64,000 bases of DNA from GCA-2711565 sp963664245. GTDB lineage: Bacteria > Bacteroidota > Bacteroidia > Bacteroidales > GCA-2711565. The notes under the pieces were generated by a model. That model was not told where the DNA came from. It was given only the letters and a program-made list of their open reading frames with translations, and ran no database searches. Below are positions 49,815-59,388 of this stretch, piece after piece (position 1 is the stretch's first letter; each line of letters starts with the position of its first letter). The DNA lies in NCBI GenBank assembly GCA_963664245.1, contig OY760934.1:2108001-2172000 (forward strand), in the 5' to 3' direction. A program made the position numbers and the translations under genes.

Positions 49815-51764
49815 TTACTTTGTCACAATCCGGCTCAATTGCTTATTAATTTCGCGGCTTACCTGTTTTAAATTAATATGCTTTTGAAGCAATACCATGG
49901 CATCTTCTTCGCTGGTATTTTCTTTCATTTCTTTTTGGTTGGCAAGAATCATCTGGTCTATTTTTTTTGCCTTAAAGGAAAGCACGGAAGAAGCTACCAG
50001 TTCTTTTAAATTATCTTGCTCCTGCTTCACATGGATTTTATTTTTCGCCCAGTTGAAACTGAGTTCATAAGGATCGCTCAATAAATCTATGGCTATTTTG
50101 GCAATGCGGCTGTCCTGAAATTGAATAAAATGATTTTCATCCGGCACCACGCCCTGGCTTAATTGATGCACATATTCATCAAAAATCAACCGATACTCGG
50201 GATGTTCCAGCTTTATCTCATCATTCCTTAAGTCGTGAACGATGAACTCTGCAATTTTAACCGGAACCTCAATGGTTTTTCCCAGTTCATTTTCGGTTTC
50301 AAAAATAATATCCCGGTTGCCATAATTCAGCAATAAACGCACAATTTCTTTCTCCTGGTTATCGGCCGAAAAAACATCTTCTTCGGGTTTAAACTGCGGT
50401 TCTGCCTGTTCAGTCTCAACTTCTACATGCTCAAAGCCCTGCCCTTTATACCTTTCACTGTATTTTTTCCGAAGCGACTTGTTGAGCTCATTCATCAAGG
50501 TCTGCTCCGGAATATTCATGATGGAGCTGCATTCCCGCACGTACACCGAACGATAAATCCCATCCGGAATTACCGAAATGGATTGCACAATTTCTTTAAT
50601 CAAACCCGCCCGTTTAATGGGGTCATTCTTGGCCTCTTTTAATAAAATATCCGTTTTAAACGTGATAAAATCCTTGGCATTATCCTGAACAAATTTTTCA
50701 ACCTCTTCGCTGCGATGGTTGCTGGCATAAGAATCCGGGTCCTCCCCTTCCGGGAAAAGCACCACTTTTACGTTCATGCCCTCTTCCAAAATCATGTCAA
50801 TCCCTCGGAAACTTGCTTTTAATCCGGCTTCGTCACCATCATATAAAATGGTAATATTGGGCGTGAACCGTTTGATGAGCTTGATTTGGTCAACCGTGAG
50901 CGAAGTTCCGGAACTGGCCACAACATTTTCAATGCCGGCCTGGTGCAACGAAATCACATCGGTATAACCCTCCACCAGATAACAATTATCATTTTTCAGG
51001 ATCGCATTACGGGCATGGTAAATTCCGTAAAGAACTCTGCTTTTATTGTAAATGTCCGACTCGGGCGAGTTGACGTATTTTGCCTTGCTTTTTTCCGAAC
51101 TCAAAATCCGGCCACCAAACGCAATGACCCGCCCAGAAACACTGTGAACAGGAAACATGACCCGCCCCCGGAAACGGTCGTAATAACGCCCATCTTTATT
51201 GATGGTCAAACCACTTTTTTCGAGGTATTTTCGTTTGTAACCTTCCTTAACCGCGTAATTGGTAAAATCTTCAAATTTATCGATGCAGTAACCGATTTGA
51301 AACTTCTCGATCATCGCATCTGAAATCCCACGGTTCTTTAAATAAGAAAGAGCCACCGCTTTGCCTTCTTCCGTTTCATGCAGGTTCCGGGTAAAATACT
51401 CTTGGGCAAATGCCGTTACATGGTACAAACTTTCCTGTTCGTCTTGTTTCTCTTTTTCTTCGGGGGTTTGCTCCGATTCTTCAATCTCAATACTGTACTT
51501 TTTTGCCAGGTATTTCAGAGCTTCAGGATACGAATAATGCTCGTGGTCCATGATAAAATTCACGGCATTTCCACCTTTGCCACAACCAAAACATTTGTAA
51601 ATACCTTTGGCCGGGGAAACCGTAAACGAAGGTGTTTTTTCATTATGAAACGGGCACAATCCTAACAGGTTTACCCCGCGCTTTTTCAGGGCAACAAATT
51701 CTCCCACAACCTCTTCAATACGTGCGGTATCAAATATTTGCTGTATGGTTTCCGGTTTAATCAA
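49815..51764 (-). CDS. dnaG: DNA primase
   Basis: A 649-residue primase that makes RNA primers at the replication fork. The N-terminal CHC2 zinc site is CPFHNEKTPSF ... YKCFGCGKGGN (about residues 38-66). The RNA polymerase domain contains the basic FRGRVMFPVHSVSGRVIAFGGR, the TOPRIM motifs YLVEGYTDVISL and ITILYDGDEAG, and KVVLFPEGEDPDSY. The C-terminal helicase-interacting part is divergent. The start is TTG at 51764; no in-frame ATG precedes the zinc domain. It is alone, not in the rpsU-dnaG-rpoD order. Confidence 0.95.
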   Translation of the reverse strand: MIKPETIQQIFDTARIEEVVGEFVALKKRGVNLLGLCPFHNEKTPSFTVSPAKGIYKCFGCGKGGNAVNFIMDHEHYSYPEALKYLAKKYSIEIEESEQTPEEKEKQDEQESLYHVTAFAQEYFTRNLHETEEGKAVALSYLKNRGISDAMIEKFQIGYCIDKFEDFTNYAVKEGYKRKYLEKSGLTINKDGRYYDRFRGRVMFPVHSVSGRVIAFGGRILSSEKSKAKYVNSPESDIYNKSRVLYGIYHARNAILKNDNCYLVEGYTDVISLHQAGIENVVASSGTSLTVDQIKLIKRFTPNITILYDGDEAGLKASFRGIDMILEEGMNVKVVLFPEGEDPDSYASNHRSEEVEKFVQDNAKDFITFKTDILLKEAKNDPIKRAGLIKEIVQSISVIPDGIYRSVYVRECSSIMNIPEQTLMNELNKSLRKKYSERYKGQGFEHVEVETEQAEPQFKPEEDVFSADNQEKEIVRLLLNYGNRDIIFETENELGKTIEVPVKIAEFIVHDLRNDEIKLEHPEYRLIFDEYVHQLSQGVVPDENHFIQFQDSRIAKIAIDLLSDPYELSFNWAKNKIHVKQEQDNLKELVASSVLSFKAKKIDQMILANQKEMKENTSEEDAMVLLQKHINLKQVSREINKQLSRIVTK

Positions 51765-51863
51765 TGCGATTGGATTTAAACAGCTAAATTACAAAATTGT
51801 GTCACATAATTGTTTTTTTGTAAACGAGAACCTTACGAGGGATCCTTGAATTTGTTAAAGAAT

Positions 51864-51893
51864 TTTGAAGAGACTTAGCTTTTTATAACTTTG
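51864..51893 (+). promoter_or_regulatory. Surviving promoter of the ggt pseudogene
   Basis: TTTG (51864-51867), an 18-bp spacer and TAACTTTG (51886-51893) match the consensus well. The downstream gene is broken, so this is probably a relic. Confidence 0.5.
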
Positions 51894-51911
51894 TTTTCAA
51901 CCAAATTACAT

Positions 51912-52319
51912 ATGCCATAAAAAAAATAATCTCCCTATTAATAATATTTTTCGTTCCACAAATTTTCGCCCAGGACCGGGTTACCGGAAGCCAGTACGCC
52001 ATCCGCTCCGAGGTCATTGCCCAACACGGCATGGTCATACCAATCAGCCTTTGGCAACACAGGTAGCTCTTGATATTTTAAAAGAAGGCGACAACGCCAT
52101 TGACGCGGCCATTACAGCCAACGCGATTTTAAGTTTGGTTGAACCCACCGGAAGAGGCATTGTCTGGGACGAACTCCAAAAACTACTCATGATGGGGCAT
52201 AAAACCCAGTGGGATTTGGGTGGCTACGGCGGTTACCAGGCCATACGGTGGGATGCCAAAAAGGTGTTTATTTCGGGGCTTCTGAATCTCGTAAAGACGG
52301 ACAGGCCGCTGGATACTAA
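51912..52319 (+). pseudogene. ggt: Remnant of gamma-glutamyltransferase (ggt), frameshifted and internally deleted
   Basis: Three pieces of a gamma-glutamyltranspeptidase can be read in different frames. The first, about 51968-52033, encodes a QDRVTGSQYAIRSEVIAQHGM type start. The second, about 52038-52156, encodes NQPLATQVALDILKEGDNAI and IDAAITANAILSLVEPTGRG. The last part encodes GYGGYQAIRWDAKK and then, after a one-base shift, GASESRKDGQAAGY with a stop at 52319, the family C-terminus. Most of the roughly 560-codon enzyme, including the catalytic Thr, is missing, and the start region has stops. It cannot be functional. A 91-codon frame at 52051-52326 is an accident of this decay. Confidence 0.85.
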
Positions 52320-52352
52320 AATTTGAGTTTTAAAAAGACACACAGGCAACCC

Positions 52353-52390
52353 AACCCTGCGAGGGTTTAAAACCCTCTCAGGGTTTTTCA
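52353..52390 (+). terminator. REP-like palindrome acting as terminator
   Basis: AACCCTGCGAGGG (52353-52365) pairs with CCCTCTCAGGGTT (52373-52385) with one internal mismatch, followed by TTT. It is nearly the same palindrome as at 21679-21712. Confidence 0.7.
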
Positions 52391-52418
52391 TTGTTAAAAA
52401 CGTTACTTCAATTTATAA

Positions 52419-53018
52419 CTATAAGAATTTATTCATTGGTTCAATATCGTTTTCGTAAATATCCATATATTCTGAATAAATGGTAATTTTAGATAGTTTA
52501 TTTCTTAGTTTCTCAAATGCCTTTTTTTCATTTGCAGATATTTTCAATAAAGTTTTCTCTTCACCCACACCAATTGCATTATTATACAATCTTAACTCAT
52601 AGGTAATATGAGTATTATCTGTTGGAAACAATCTGTTATTTATATCATCTTCACACAATGAAGTATTATTTATTAGCATTTCTTGCTGAAGTTGATCCTT
52701 AATTATATTATTGATATTTAACAGGTATTCCTTAAAGGTATTAAAGCTTTCATTGATGTATTTATATTTGAATGATTTCAGAAAAGCTGGACCAATACCA
52801 TAATTACCCAACTTAACAATTATTTCCATCTTTTCAATGTTTATTGTAGACCTCACATCAAGAAAGGGTTTTACACTTGCTACACCTTGCCTTTTCGAAA
52901 GACTATAAGTACGAAAATGTAAAAACGTTGATAGTCCCAATGCAAAAATACTAATAATCACCGCAAGGTGATCACTATCAATAAGCCACCGAACTAAGCT
53001 ACAATAAGCTTCTTTCAT
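52419..53018 (-). CDS. AT-rich hypothetical protein with one transmembrane helix
   Basis: A 199-residue protein with a hydrophobic helix at about residues 18-34 (LAVIISIFALGLSTFLHF) and a mixed cytosolic domain. The domain contains FLDVRSTINIEKMEIIVKLGNYGIGPAFLKSF, suggesting a beta-rich C-terminal part. I do not recognise a family. Its codon use is noticeably AT-richer than that of neighbours, and it sits between a decayed ggt and ileS, so recent acquisition is plausible. The frame is long enough to be real, but there is no partner or motif. Confidence 0.6.
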   Translation of the reverse strand: MKEAYCSLVRWLIDSDHLAVIISIFALGLSTFLHFRTYSLSKRQGVASVKPFLDVRSTINIEKMEIIVKLGNYGIGPAFLKSFKYKYINESFNTFKEYLLNINNIIKDQLQQEMLINNTSLCEDDINNRLFPTDNTHITYELRLYNNAIGVGEEKTLLKISANEKKAFEKLRNKLSKITIYSEYMDIYENDIEPMNKFL

Positions 53019-53214
53019 AAAAAATAATTTTATTTCAAAATAAATACGTTAACATTAAACGTGTATTTTCAAAATTATGAAAATTCAAATAAAAAAGCTT
53101 GAATAAGTAATCTCCTCACTGACTCATAAAAATCTGAACGTAAAAGAAATCTCCACTCCGCTCCTTTATCAGAAAAATCGGTTCCGATAAATTCGAGATC
53201 AGCGCATTATCTCA

Positions 53215-53244
53215 TTGAGCATATCAAAAAAATTCATACTTTTG
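53215..53244 (+). promoter_or_regulatory. Promoter for ileS
   Basis: TTG (53215-53217), a 19-bp spacer and TACTTTTG (53237-53244) fit the Bacteroidetes consensus; the ATG of ileS is 38 bp further on. Confidence 0.65.
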
Positions 53245-53282
53245 CACCTCTTAAATTTATTCACAGAAATATCTTAAATTAA

Positions 53283-56200
53283 ATGAGTACGCCTACAAAC
53301 AAATATCAAGAATACAAAAAACTGGATTTATCGCAAATCGGGAAAGACATTGAGAAATATTGGGAAGAACACGATATTTTTGATAAAAGCCTTGAGATAC
53401 GGGAAGGGAACCAACCTTTCGTATTTTATGAAGGCCCGCCATCGGCCAACGGAATGCCCGGCATTCACCACGTGATGGCCCGTGCCATTAAAGATATTTT
53501 CTGCCGTTACAAAACCCTCAAAGGATTTTACGTAAAACGTAAAGCCGGATGGGACACCCACGGCCTGCCCATCGAAATTGCTACCGAAAAAACCCTGGGC
53601 ATCACCAAAGAAGACATCGGCAAAAGCATCAGCGTGGAAGAATACAACGCCGCCTGCCGCAAAGAGGTGATGAAATACAAAGACAAATGGGACGAGGTAA
53701 CCAAACGCATGGGTTACTGGGTAAACCTTGATGATCCGTACATCACTTTCGATAACAAATACATCGAAACCGTTTGGAACTTATTAAAACGGCTTTATGA
53801 CAAAGGCTTGTTGTACAAAGGCTATACCATTCAGCCTTATTCTCCGGCGGCCGGAACCGGATTGAGTTCGCACGAGTTGAACATGCCGGGTTGTTACCGC
53901 AACGTAAAAGACAACACCGTGGTGGCCCAGTTTAAAGTGCTGAAAAACGACGATTCGGAATTTTTATTTGAACAGACTCACGGAGACGTATTTTTCCTAG
54001 CCTGGACGACTACCCCCTGGACCCTGCCTTCAAATACGGCACTTGCAGTGGGCAAAAAAATCGATTATGTAAAGGTTAAAACTTTCAACCCATATACAAA
54101 CCAACCAATTACAGTAATTCTGGCCAAAGAATTATTTGGCAAATTTTTTCCCGAAAAAAATGCAGAACTGAAACTGGAAGACTACGAAGAAGGTCAAAAA
54201 ACCATTCCGTTTAAAATCGTGGATGAATTTAAAGGCTCGAAATTGGAAGGTCTCCGTTACCACCAATTATTGCCTTATGCCCAACCTGAAAAAGGTGACG
54301 CTTTTAGGGTCTTGATTGGCGACTTTGTGACCATCGAAGACGGAACCGGAATTGTTCACCTGGCCCCTAGCTTTGGTGCCGACGATTTCCGTGTTGCCAA
54401 AGAAAACAGCGTCGGGGCTTTGACCCTGGTTGACAAGCAGGGAAAATTTACCGAAGAAATGGGTGAGTTTGCCGGACGCTTTGTAAAAAACGAATACGAT
54501 CCGAATTACGATCCAAAGAGCCAGGACAGCGTTGATGTTGACATCATCGTAAAACTGAAAAAAGAAAATCTGGCCTTTAAAACCGAAAAATACGAACACT
54601 CTTATCCGCATTGCTGGAGAACCGATAAACCCATCTTATATTACCCCTTGGATTCGTGGTTCATCAAAACCACCGATTACAAAAAACGCATGATGGAACT
54701 GAACGACACCATCAACTGGAAACCAAAAGCGACCGGTACCGGCCGTTTCGGAAACTGGCTGGAAAATTTGGTAGACTGGAACCTTAGCCGTTCGCGTTAC
54801 TGGGGTGTTGGTTTGCCGGTATGGACCAGCGAGGACCGGAGTGAGCAAATTTGTATTGGTTCGGCCAAAGAACTAAAGGCGGAAATTGAAAAATCGATGG
54901 CTGCCGGATTTATGAGCGAAAACCCCTTGGCAGGTTTCGACCCGGAAGATATGTCGAAAGAGAATTACGAAAAGTTCGATTTCCACCGTCCGTACATCGA
55001 CGAGATTGTTTTGGTTTCGGAAAACGGGCAAAAACTGTTCCGCGAACCCGACCTGATTGATGTTTGGTTCGATTCGGGTTCTATGCCTTACGCACAGCAA
55101 CATTTCCCCTTCGAAAACATGGAAGAGTTTGAAAAAAGTTTCCCGGCTGATTTTATTGCCGAGGGCGTAGATCAAACCCGTGGATGGTTCTTTACCTTGC
55201 ACGCCATTGCCACCATGTTGTTCGATTCGGTTTCGTTTAAAACCTGCGTTTCAAACGGTTTGGTGCTGGACAAAAAGGGAAACAAAATGTCGAAACGTTT
55301 GGGCAATGCGGTTGATCCGTTCGAGACCATTGAAAAATACGGCCCGGATGCAACCCGCTGGTACATGATTACCAACGCCCAGCCCTGGGACAACCTTAAA
55401 TTTGATCTGGACGGTGTGGCCGAAGTCATGCGTAAATTTTTCGGAACACTTTACAATACGTATTCTTTCTTCGCACTTTACGCCAACATCGACAGCTTTA
55501 CTTACAGCGAAGAAGAATTGCCGATTGAAAAACGCCCAGAAATTGACCGCTGGATTTTATCGGAATTGAATACACTGATAAAAACCGTTGACGAATGTTA
55601 TAACGATTACGAACCAACCAAAGCCGGCCGTGCCATTGCCGAGTTTGTGGACGAACACCTGAGCAACTGGTACGTTCGTTTGTGCCGTCGCCGTTTCTGG
55701 AAAGGCGATTATACCGAGGATAAAATTTCGGCCTACCAAACGCTTTACCGTTGTTTGGAAACCGTGGCCCAATTATCATCGCCGATTGCCCCTTTCTTTA
55801 CCGATCGCATGTTTATTGATTTGAACTCGGTAACCAAACGTTACGATGTACAATCTATTCACCTGACCGATTTTGTTAAAGCTGACGAAAGCTTAATCGA
55901 CAAAGATTTGGAAGAAAGAATGCAGTTGGCTCAGAAAATTTCATCCATGGTTCTTTCGTTGCGTAAAAAAACCAACATCCGTGTTCGCCAGCCATTAAAC
56001 AAAATTATGCTTCCCGTGTTGGACGAAAAATTCCAAAACCAGGTTCGGGCCATCGAATCCTTGATTAAATCGGAAGTAAATATCAAAGAAATTGAGTATT
56101 TGACAGATTCAGGAATTTTGGTAAAGAAAATCAAGCCAAACTTTAAAACCCTGGGCCCTAAATACGGCAAAATCATGAAGCAAATTGCCGCAGCGGTAAA

Positions 56201-56654
56201 CCAATTCGGTCAGGATCAGATCAGTAAAATTGAAGCCGAAGGCATCTATCATCTTGACATTGACGGACAAGCTGTTGAATTGACCATGAATGATGTTGAA
56301 ATTTCAACCCAGGATATTCCGGGTTGGGTAGTTGCCAACATGGATCAGTTAACCGTTGCGCTTGACATCACCATTACCAATGAATTAAAATCGGAAGGAA
56401 TGGCTCGCGAGATCATCAACCGTATTCAAAACTACCGTAAAGACCAGGGATTTGAAGTTACGGATCACATTAATGTTAAAATAGAGAAAAACGAAGAGAT
56501 TGAAAAATCAATAATTGAGAATAATTCATATATTTGTTCAGAGACTTTAGCACAATCACTAGTTTTAGTAGATCAAATTAACGAAACTGAGAAAATTGAG
56601 GTCGAGTTGATTGATAATATTAAAACCCAATTATTGATCACGAAGGCAGAATAG
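53283..56654 (+). CDS. ileS: Isoleucine--tRNA ligase
   Basis: A 1123-residue class I synthetase charging tRNA-Ile. The HIGH-type motif is PPSANGMPGIHHVMAR (about residues 52-67). The CP1 editing domain has WTTTPWTLPSNTALAVG, DGTGIVHLAPSFGADD and the conserved IVHLAP stretch. KMSKR lies in GNKMSKRLGNAVD, and an anticodon-binding domain follows. Its long C-terminus lacks an obvious zinc site and looks like the eukaryote-like IleS2 type common in Bacteroidetes; such forms are often less sensitive to mupirocin, although that is not tested here. A dksA-like gene follows 50 bp downstream. Confidence 0.96.
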   Translation: MSTPTNKYQEYKKLDLSQIGKDIEKYWEEHDIFDKSLEIREGNQPFVFYEGPPSANGMPGIHHVMARAIKDIFCRYKTLKGFYVKRKAGWDTHGLPIEIATEKTLGITKEDIGKSISVEEYNAACRKEVMKYKDKWDEVTKRMGYWVNLDDPYITFDNKYIETVWNLLKRLYDKGLLYKGYTIQPYSPAAGTGLSSHELNMPGCYRNVKDNTVVAQFKVLKNDDSEFLFEQTHGDVFFLAWTTTPWTLPSNTALAVGKKIDYVKVKTFNPYTNQPITVILAKELFGKFFPEKNAELKLEDYEEGQKTIPFKIVDEFKGSKLEGLRYHQLLPYAQPEKGDAFRVLIGDFVTIEDGTGIVHLAPSFGADDFRVAKENSVGALTLVDKQGKFTEEMGEFAGRFVKNEYDPNYDPKSQDSVDVDIIVKLKKENLAFKTEKYEHSYPHCWRTDKPILYYPLDSWFIKTTDYKKRMMELNDTINWKPKATGTGRFGNWLENLVDWNLSRSRYWGVGLPVWTSEDRSEQICIGSAKELKAEIEKSMAAGFMSENPLAGFDPEDMSKENYEKFDFHRPYIDEIVLVSENGQKLFREPDLIDVWFDSGSMPYAQQHFPFENMEEFEKSFPADFIAEGVDQTRGWFFTLHAIATMLFDSVSFKTCVSNGLVLDKKGNKMSKRLGNAVDPFETIEKYGPDATRWYMITNAQPWDNLKFDLDGVAEVMRKFFGTLYNTYSFFALYANIDSFTYSEEELPIEKRPEIDRWILSELNTLIKTVDECYNDYEPTKAGRAIAEFVDEHLSNWYVRLCRRRFWKGDYTEDKISAYQTLYRCLETVAQLSSPIAPFFTDRMFIDLNSVTKRYDVQSIHLTDFVKADESLIDKDLEERMQLAQKISSMVLSLRKKTNIRVRQPLNKIMLPVLDEKFQNQVRAIESLIKSEVNIKEIEYLTDSGILVKKIKPNFKTLGPKYGKIMKQIAAAVNQFGQDQISKIEAEGIYHLDIDGQAVELTMNDVEISTQDIPGWVVANMDQLTVALDITITNELKSEGMAREIINRIQNYRKDQGFEVTDHINVKIEKNEEIEKSIIENNSYICSETLAQSLVLVDQINETEKIEVELIDNIKTQLLITKAE

Positions 56655-56704
56655 TAGGTGCCCAAGTATGCGAGAAGTTTAAGGTTTAACCAAAACTAGT
56701 AGCC

Positions 56705-57091
56705 ATGGAAAAGAAAGAAAGCAAAAAAAACCGTTACTCCGACGAGGAATTGGCTGAATTTAGAGAGCTTATTTTAAAGAAGTTGGAAAAAGCAAAAAAA
56801 GATTTGCAATTGCTGACAGAGGCTTACACAAACCACAATGACCACGGTACCAACGATACCTCCCCTACATTTAAGGTACTGGAAGAAGGACATAATGTTT
56901 TGTCGAAAGAAGAAAACAGCCGTTTAGCGGCACGACAGCAAAAATTCATCAACAACCTGGAAAATGCGTTGATTCGCATTGAAAACAAAACCTATGGCAT
57001 TTGCCGGGTAACAGGTAAATTGATCTCGAAAGAGAGATTAAGAAGTGTGCCTCATGCTACACTTAGCATTGAAGCTAAAATGAATCAATAA
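56705..57091 (+). CDS. TraR/DksA-family protein with degenerate zinc finger
   Basis: A 128-residue protein. A coiled-coil N-terminus (DEELAEFRELILKKLEKAKKDLQLL) precedes the DksA-like C-terminal segment YGICRVTGKLISKERLRSVPHATL. Three of the four zinc-binding cysteines of classical DksA are absent; only the first (CRVT) remains. Zinc binding is therefore improbable. Relatives bind RNA polymerase through the secondary channel. It is placed after ileS and before a terminator and lspA, the usual Bacteroidetes order. A role in ppGpp-related control is possible but not shown. Confidence 0.85.
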   Translation: MEKKESKKNRYSDEELAEFRELILKKLEKAKKDLQLLTEAYTNHNDHGTNDTSPTFKVLEEGHNVLSKEENSRLAARQQKFINNLENALIRIENKTYGICRVTGKLISKERLRSVPHATLSIEAKMNQ

Positions 57092-57113
57092 AAAATTGAA
57101 TAATTAAAAAAAC

Positions 57114-57149
57114 AAAAGAAGTAATCCTGTAAAACCGATTACTTCTTTT
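57114..57149 (+). terminator. Terminator between dksA-like gene and lspA
   Basis: AAAAGAAGTAATC (57114-57126) pairs with GATTACTTCTTTT (57137-57149), a 13-bp stem ending in a T tract. It lies 18 bp before lspA, so lspA either has its own promoter or depends on read-through. Confidence 0.8.
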
Positions 57150-57166
57150 TCATTTAGAAATATAAA

Positions 57167-57793
57167 ATGCTTAAACGATCACTTATTATCATCTTTGCTA
57201 TCCTTATTGTAGACCAGATTTTAAAATTCTGGATAAAAACCCATATGTCCCTTGGTGAAGAACTTCATGTTTTGGGCAATTGGTTCATCCTGCATTTTAC
57301 CGAAAACGAAGGCATGGCTTTTGGGATGAAATTTGCCGGAAATTACGGGAAACTATTTCTCAGTATTTTCAGGATTCTTGCCATTTCGGCCATTGGATAT
57401 TATTTATGGCTCATTGTCAAAAAAGGTGAACGGAAAATTTTAATTATAAGTATCTCCCTGATTTTTGCAGGAGCCATTGGCAATATTTTAGATTCGGTAT
57501 TTTACGGTCAAATTTTTTCGGCCAGCAGTTACTATCAAATCGCTGAATTTATGCCCGATGGCGGAGGTTACGCACCTATTCTTTACGGCAAGGTGGTCGA
57601 CATGTTTTATTTCCCGATCATTGAAACCGTTTATCCGCAGTGGTTTCCCGTATACGGCGGACAGCCATTTATTTTCTTCCGGCCGGTATTTAACATTGCC
57701 GATTCGGCCATTACCATTGGCGTTGCCATCCTGATTATTGCCCAATGGAAATCTATTCTCCGAAGAAAACAAATCACACGGGAAACAACTTGA
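57167..57793 (+). CDS. lspA: Lipoprotein signal peptidase
   Basis: A 208-residue aspartyl protease of the inner membrane that removes signal peptides of diacylglyceryl-modified prolipoproteins. Four helices are present; the catalytic Asps lie in GNILDSVFYG and FNIADSAITIGV, with the N-terminal HFTENEGMAFGM stretch. An insertion between the catalytic helices makes it longer than the enteric enzyme, as is usual in this phylum. Several lipoproteins in the window (serine hydrolase, cyclophilin, LptC, NTF2-like) would be its substrates. Confidence 0.95.
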   Translation: MLKRSLIIIFAILIVDQILKFWIKTHMSLGEELHVLGNWFILHFTENEGMAFGMKFAGNYGKLFLSIFRILAISAIGYYLWLIVKKGERKILIISISLIFAGAIGNILDSVFYGQIFSASSYYQIAEFMPDGGGYAPILYGKVVDMFYFPIIETVYPQWFPVYGGQPFIFFRPVFNIADSAITIGVAILIIAQWKSILRRKQITRETT

Positions 57794-57846
57794 ATCACTT
57801 AAGAAAAAAATGGGATGATTCACATTTAAAAATTAAGATACTTTTT

Positions 57847-57854
57847 TAACTTTG
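57847..57854 (+). promoter_or_regulatory. Predicted -7 element for atpDC
   Basis: TAACTTTG matches TAnnTTTG, 23 bp before the atpD ATG at 57878. A matching -33 TTTG is not seen. Confidence 0.5.
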
Positions 57855-57877
57855 CTCAAAATTTTAATATCCCGAAC

Positions 57878-59386
57878 ATGGACAAAACTAGTGTAGGTAA
57901 AATATCCCAAATTATTGGTCCCGTAATCGACGTAACCTTTGACCAGGAAGAAAAATTACCCAATATATACGATGCCCTTGAAGTAGAAGCTAAAACCGGA
58001 AAAATAATTGTTCTGGAAGCTCAGCAAGATATTGGAGAGAACACCATCAGGACTATTGCGATGGACTCAACCGATGGTTTACGTAGGGGAATGGAAGTTA
58101 AATCGTACGGAAAACCAATTTCTATGCCTACCGGCGAAGATATAAACGGCCGTTTATTTAACGTAATCGGAAAACCAATTGACGGTTTGGGTGAAGTTGA
58201 CAGCAAAGTAAGGTACCCAATCCATAATGACCCTCCAACCTTTGAAAATCTTTCTACCCAAAGCGAGGTTCTTTATACCGGGATTAAAGTAATTGATTTG
58301 ATTGAACCTTATGCCAAAGGCGGTAAAATCGGGTTGTTCGGTGGAGCCGGAGTTGGTAAAACCGTAGTAATCCAGGAGCTGATTAACAATATTGCAAAAC
58401 AATATTCAGGCTTCTCGGTGTTTGCCGGTGTTGGCGAACGTACCCGTGAGGGTAACGATTTGTTGCGCGAAATGATTGAAGCCGGATTGGTAAAATACGG
58501 CGAAGAGTTCAAGAAAAGCATGGAAGAAGGTGGATGGGATCTTTCAAAAGTAGATAAAAATGAATTGAAGAAATCATTGCTGACCATGGTGTTCGGGCAA
58601 ATGAACGAACCTCCCGGAGCCCGTGCCCGTGTTGCTCTTTCGGGATTAACCGTAGCCGAATATTTCCGCGACGGGGATGAAAAATCCGGCGGACGTGATA
58701 TTCTTTTCTTCATCGACAATATTTTCCGTTTTACCCAGGCCGGATCCGAAGTATCGGCATTGCTTGGCCGTATGCCTTCGGCGGTAGGTTACCAGCCAAC
58801 ATTGGCTACCGAGATGGGGATCATGCAAGAGCGTATTACTTCTACCAAACGTGGTTCGATTACTTCCGTTCAGGCGGTTTACGTACCTGCAGATGACTTG
58901 ACCGACCCTGCTCCTGCAACAACTTTTGCCCACTTGGATGCAACCACCGTATTGAGCCGTAAAATTTCCGAGCTGGGGATTTACCCGGCGGTTGATCCCC
59001 TGGATTCAACCTCACGGATTCTTACCCCGGACATTGTTGGCGACGAACATTACAACACAGCACAACGGGTAAAAGAAACCCTTCAGCGTTATAAAGAATT
59101 ACAGGACATCATCGCCATTCTTGGTATGGATGAGCTTTCGGAAGAAGACAAACTGGTTGTACACCGTGCACGCCGTGTTCAGCGTTTCTTGTCGCAACCA
59201 TTCCACGTTGCCGAACAATTTACCGGATTACAAGGCACACTGGTAAGCATCGAAGATACCATCAAAGGATTTAACATGATTATGGACGGTGAAGTGGATG
59301 AATATCCTGAGGCTGCTTTTAACTTGGTTGGAACCATTGATGAAGCCATTGAAAAAGGTAAGAAAATGCTTGAAGAAAGTAAATAA
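57878..59386 (+). CDS. atpD: F1 ATP synthase beta subunit
   Basis: A 502-residue catalytic subunit. The Walker A motif is GGAGVGKTVVIQELI. The catalytic Glu lies in FAGVGERTREGNDL, the Walker B motif in ILFFIDNIFRF, and the DELSEED lever in GMDELSEEDKLVV. An insert of about 30 residues after LVKYGEEF (KKSMEEGGWDLSKVDKNELK) is usual for Bacteroidetes. It starts the first half of a split atp locus, with atpC 2 bp downstream. Confidence 0.97.
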   Translation: MDKTSVGKISQIIGPVIDVTFDQEEKLPNIYDALEVEAKTGKIIVLEAQQDIGENTIRTIAMDSTDGLRRGMEVKSYGKPISMPTGEDINGRLFNVIGKPIDGLGEVDSKVRYPIHNDPPTFENLSTQSEVLYTGIKVIDLIEPYAKGGKIGLFGGAGVGKTVVIQELINNIAKQYSGFSVFAGVGERTREGNDLLREMIEAGLVKYGEEFKKSMEEGGWDLSKVDKNELKKSLLTMVFGQMNEPPGARARVALSGLTVAEYFRDGDEKSGGRDILFFIDNIFRFTQAGSEVSALLGRMPSAVGYQPTLATEMGIMQERITSTKRGSITSVQAVYVPADDLTDPAPATTFAHLDATTVLSRKISELGIYPAVDPLDSTSRILTPDIVGDEHYNTAQRVKETLQRYKELQDIIAILGMDELSEEDKLVVHRARRVQRFLSQPFHVAEQFTGLQGTLVSIEDTIKGFNMIMDGEVDEYPEAAFNLVGTIDEAIEKGKKMLEESK

Positions 59387-59388
59387 TC

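Noticed and set aside
52051..52326. 91-codon frame as a functional gene
   Set aside because: Its sequence is the joined N- and C-terminal scraps of gamma-glutamyltransferase with a frameshifted end, so it is part of a pseudogene.
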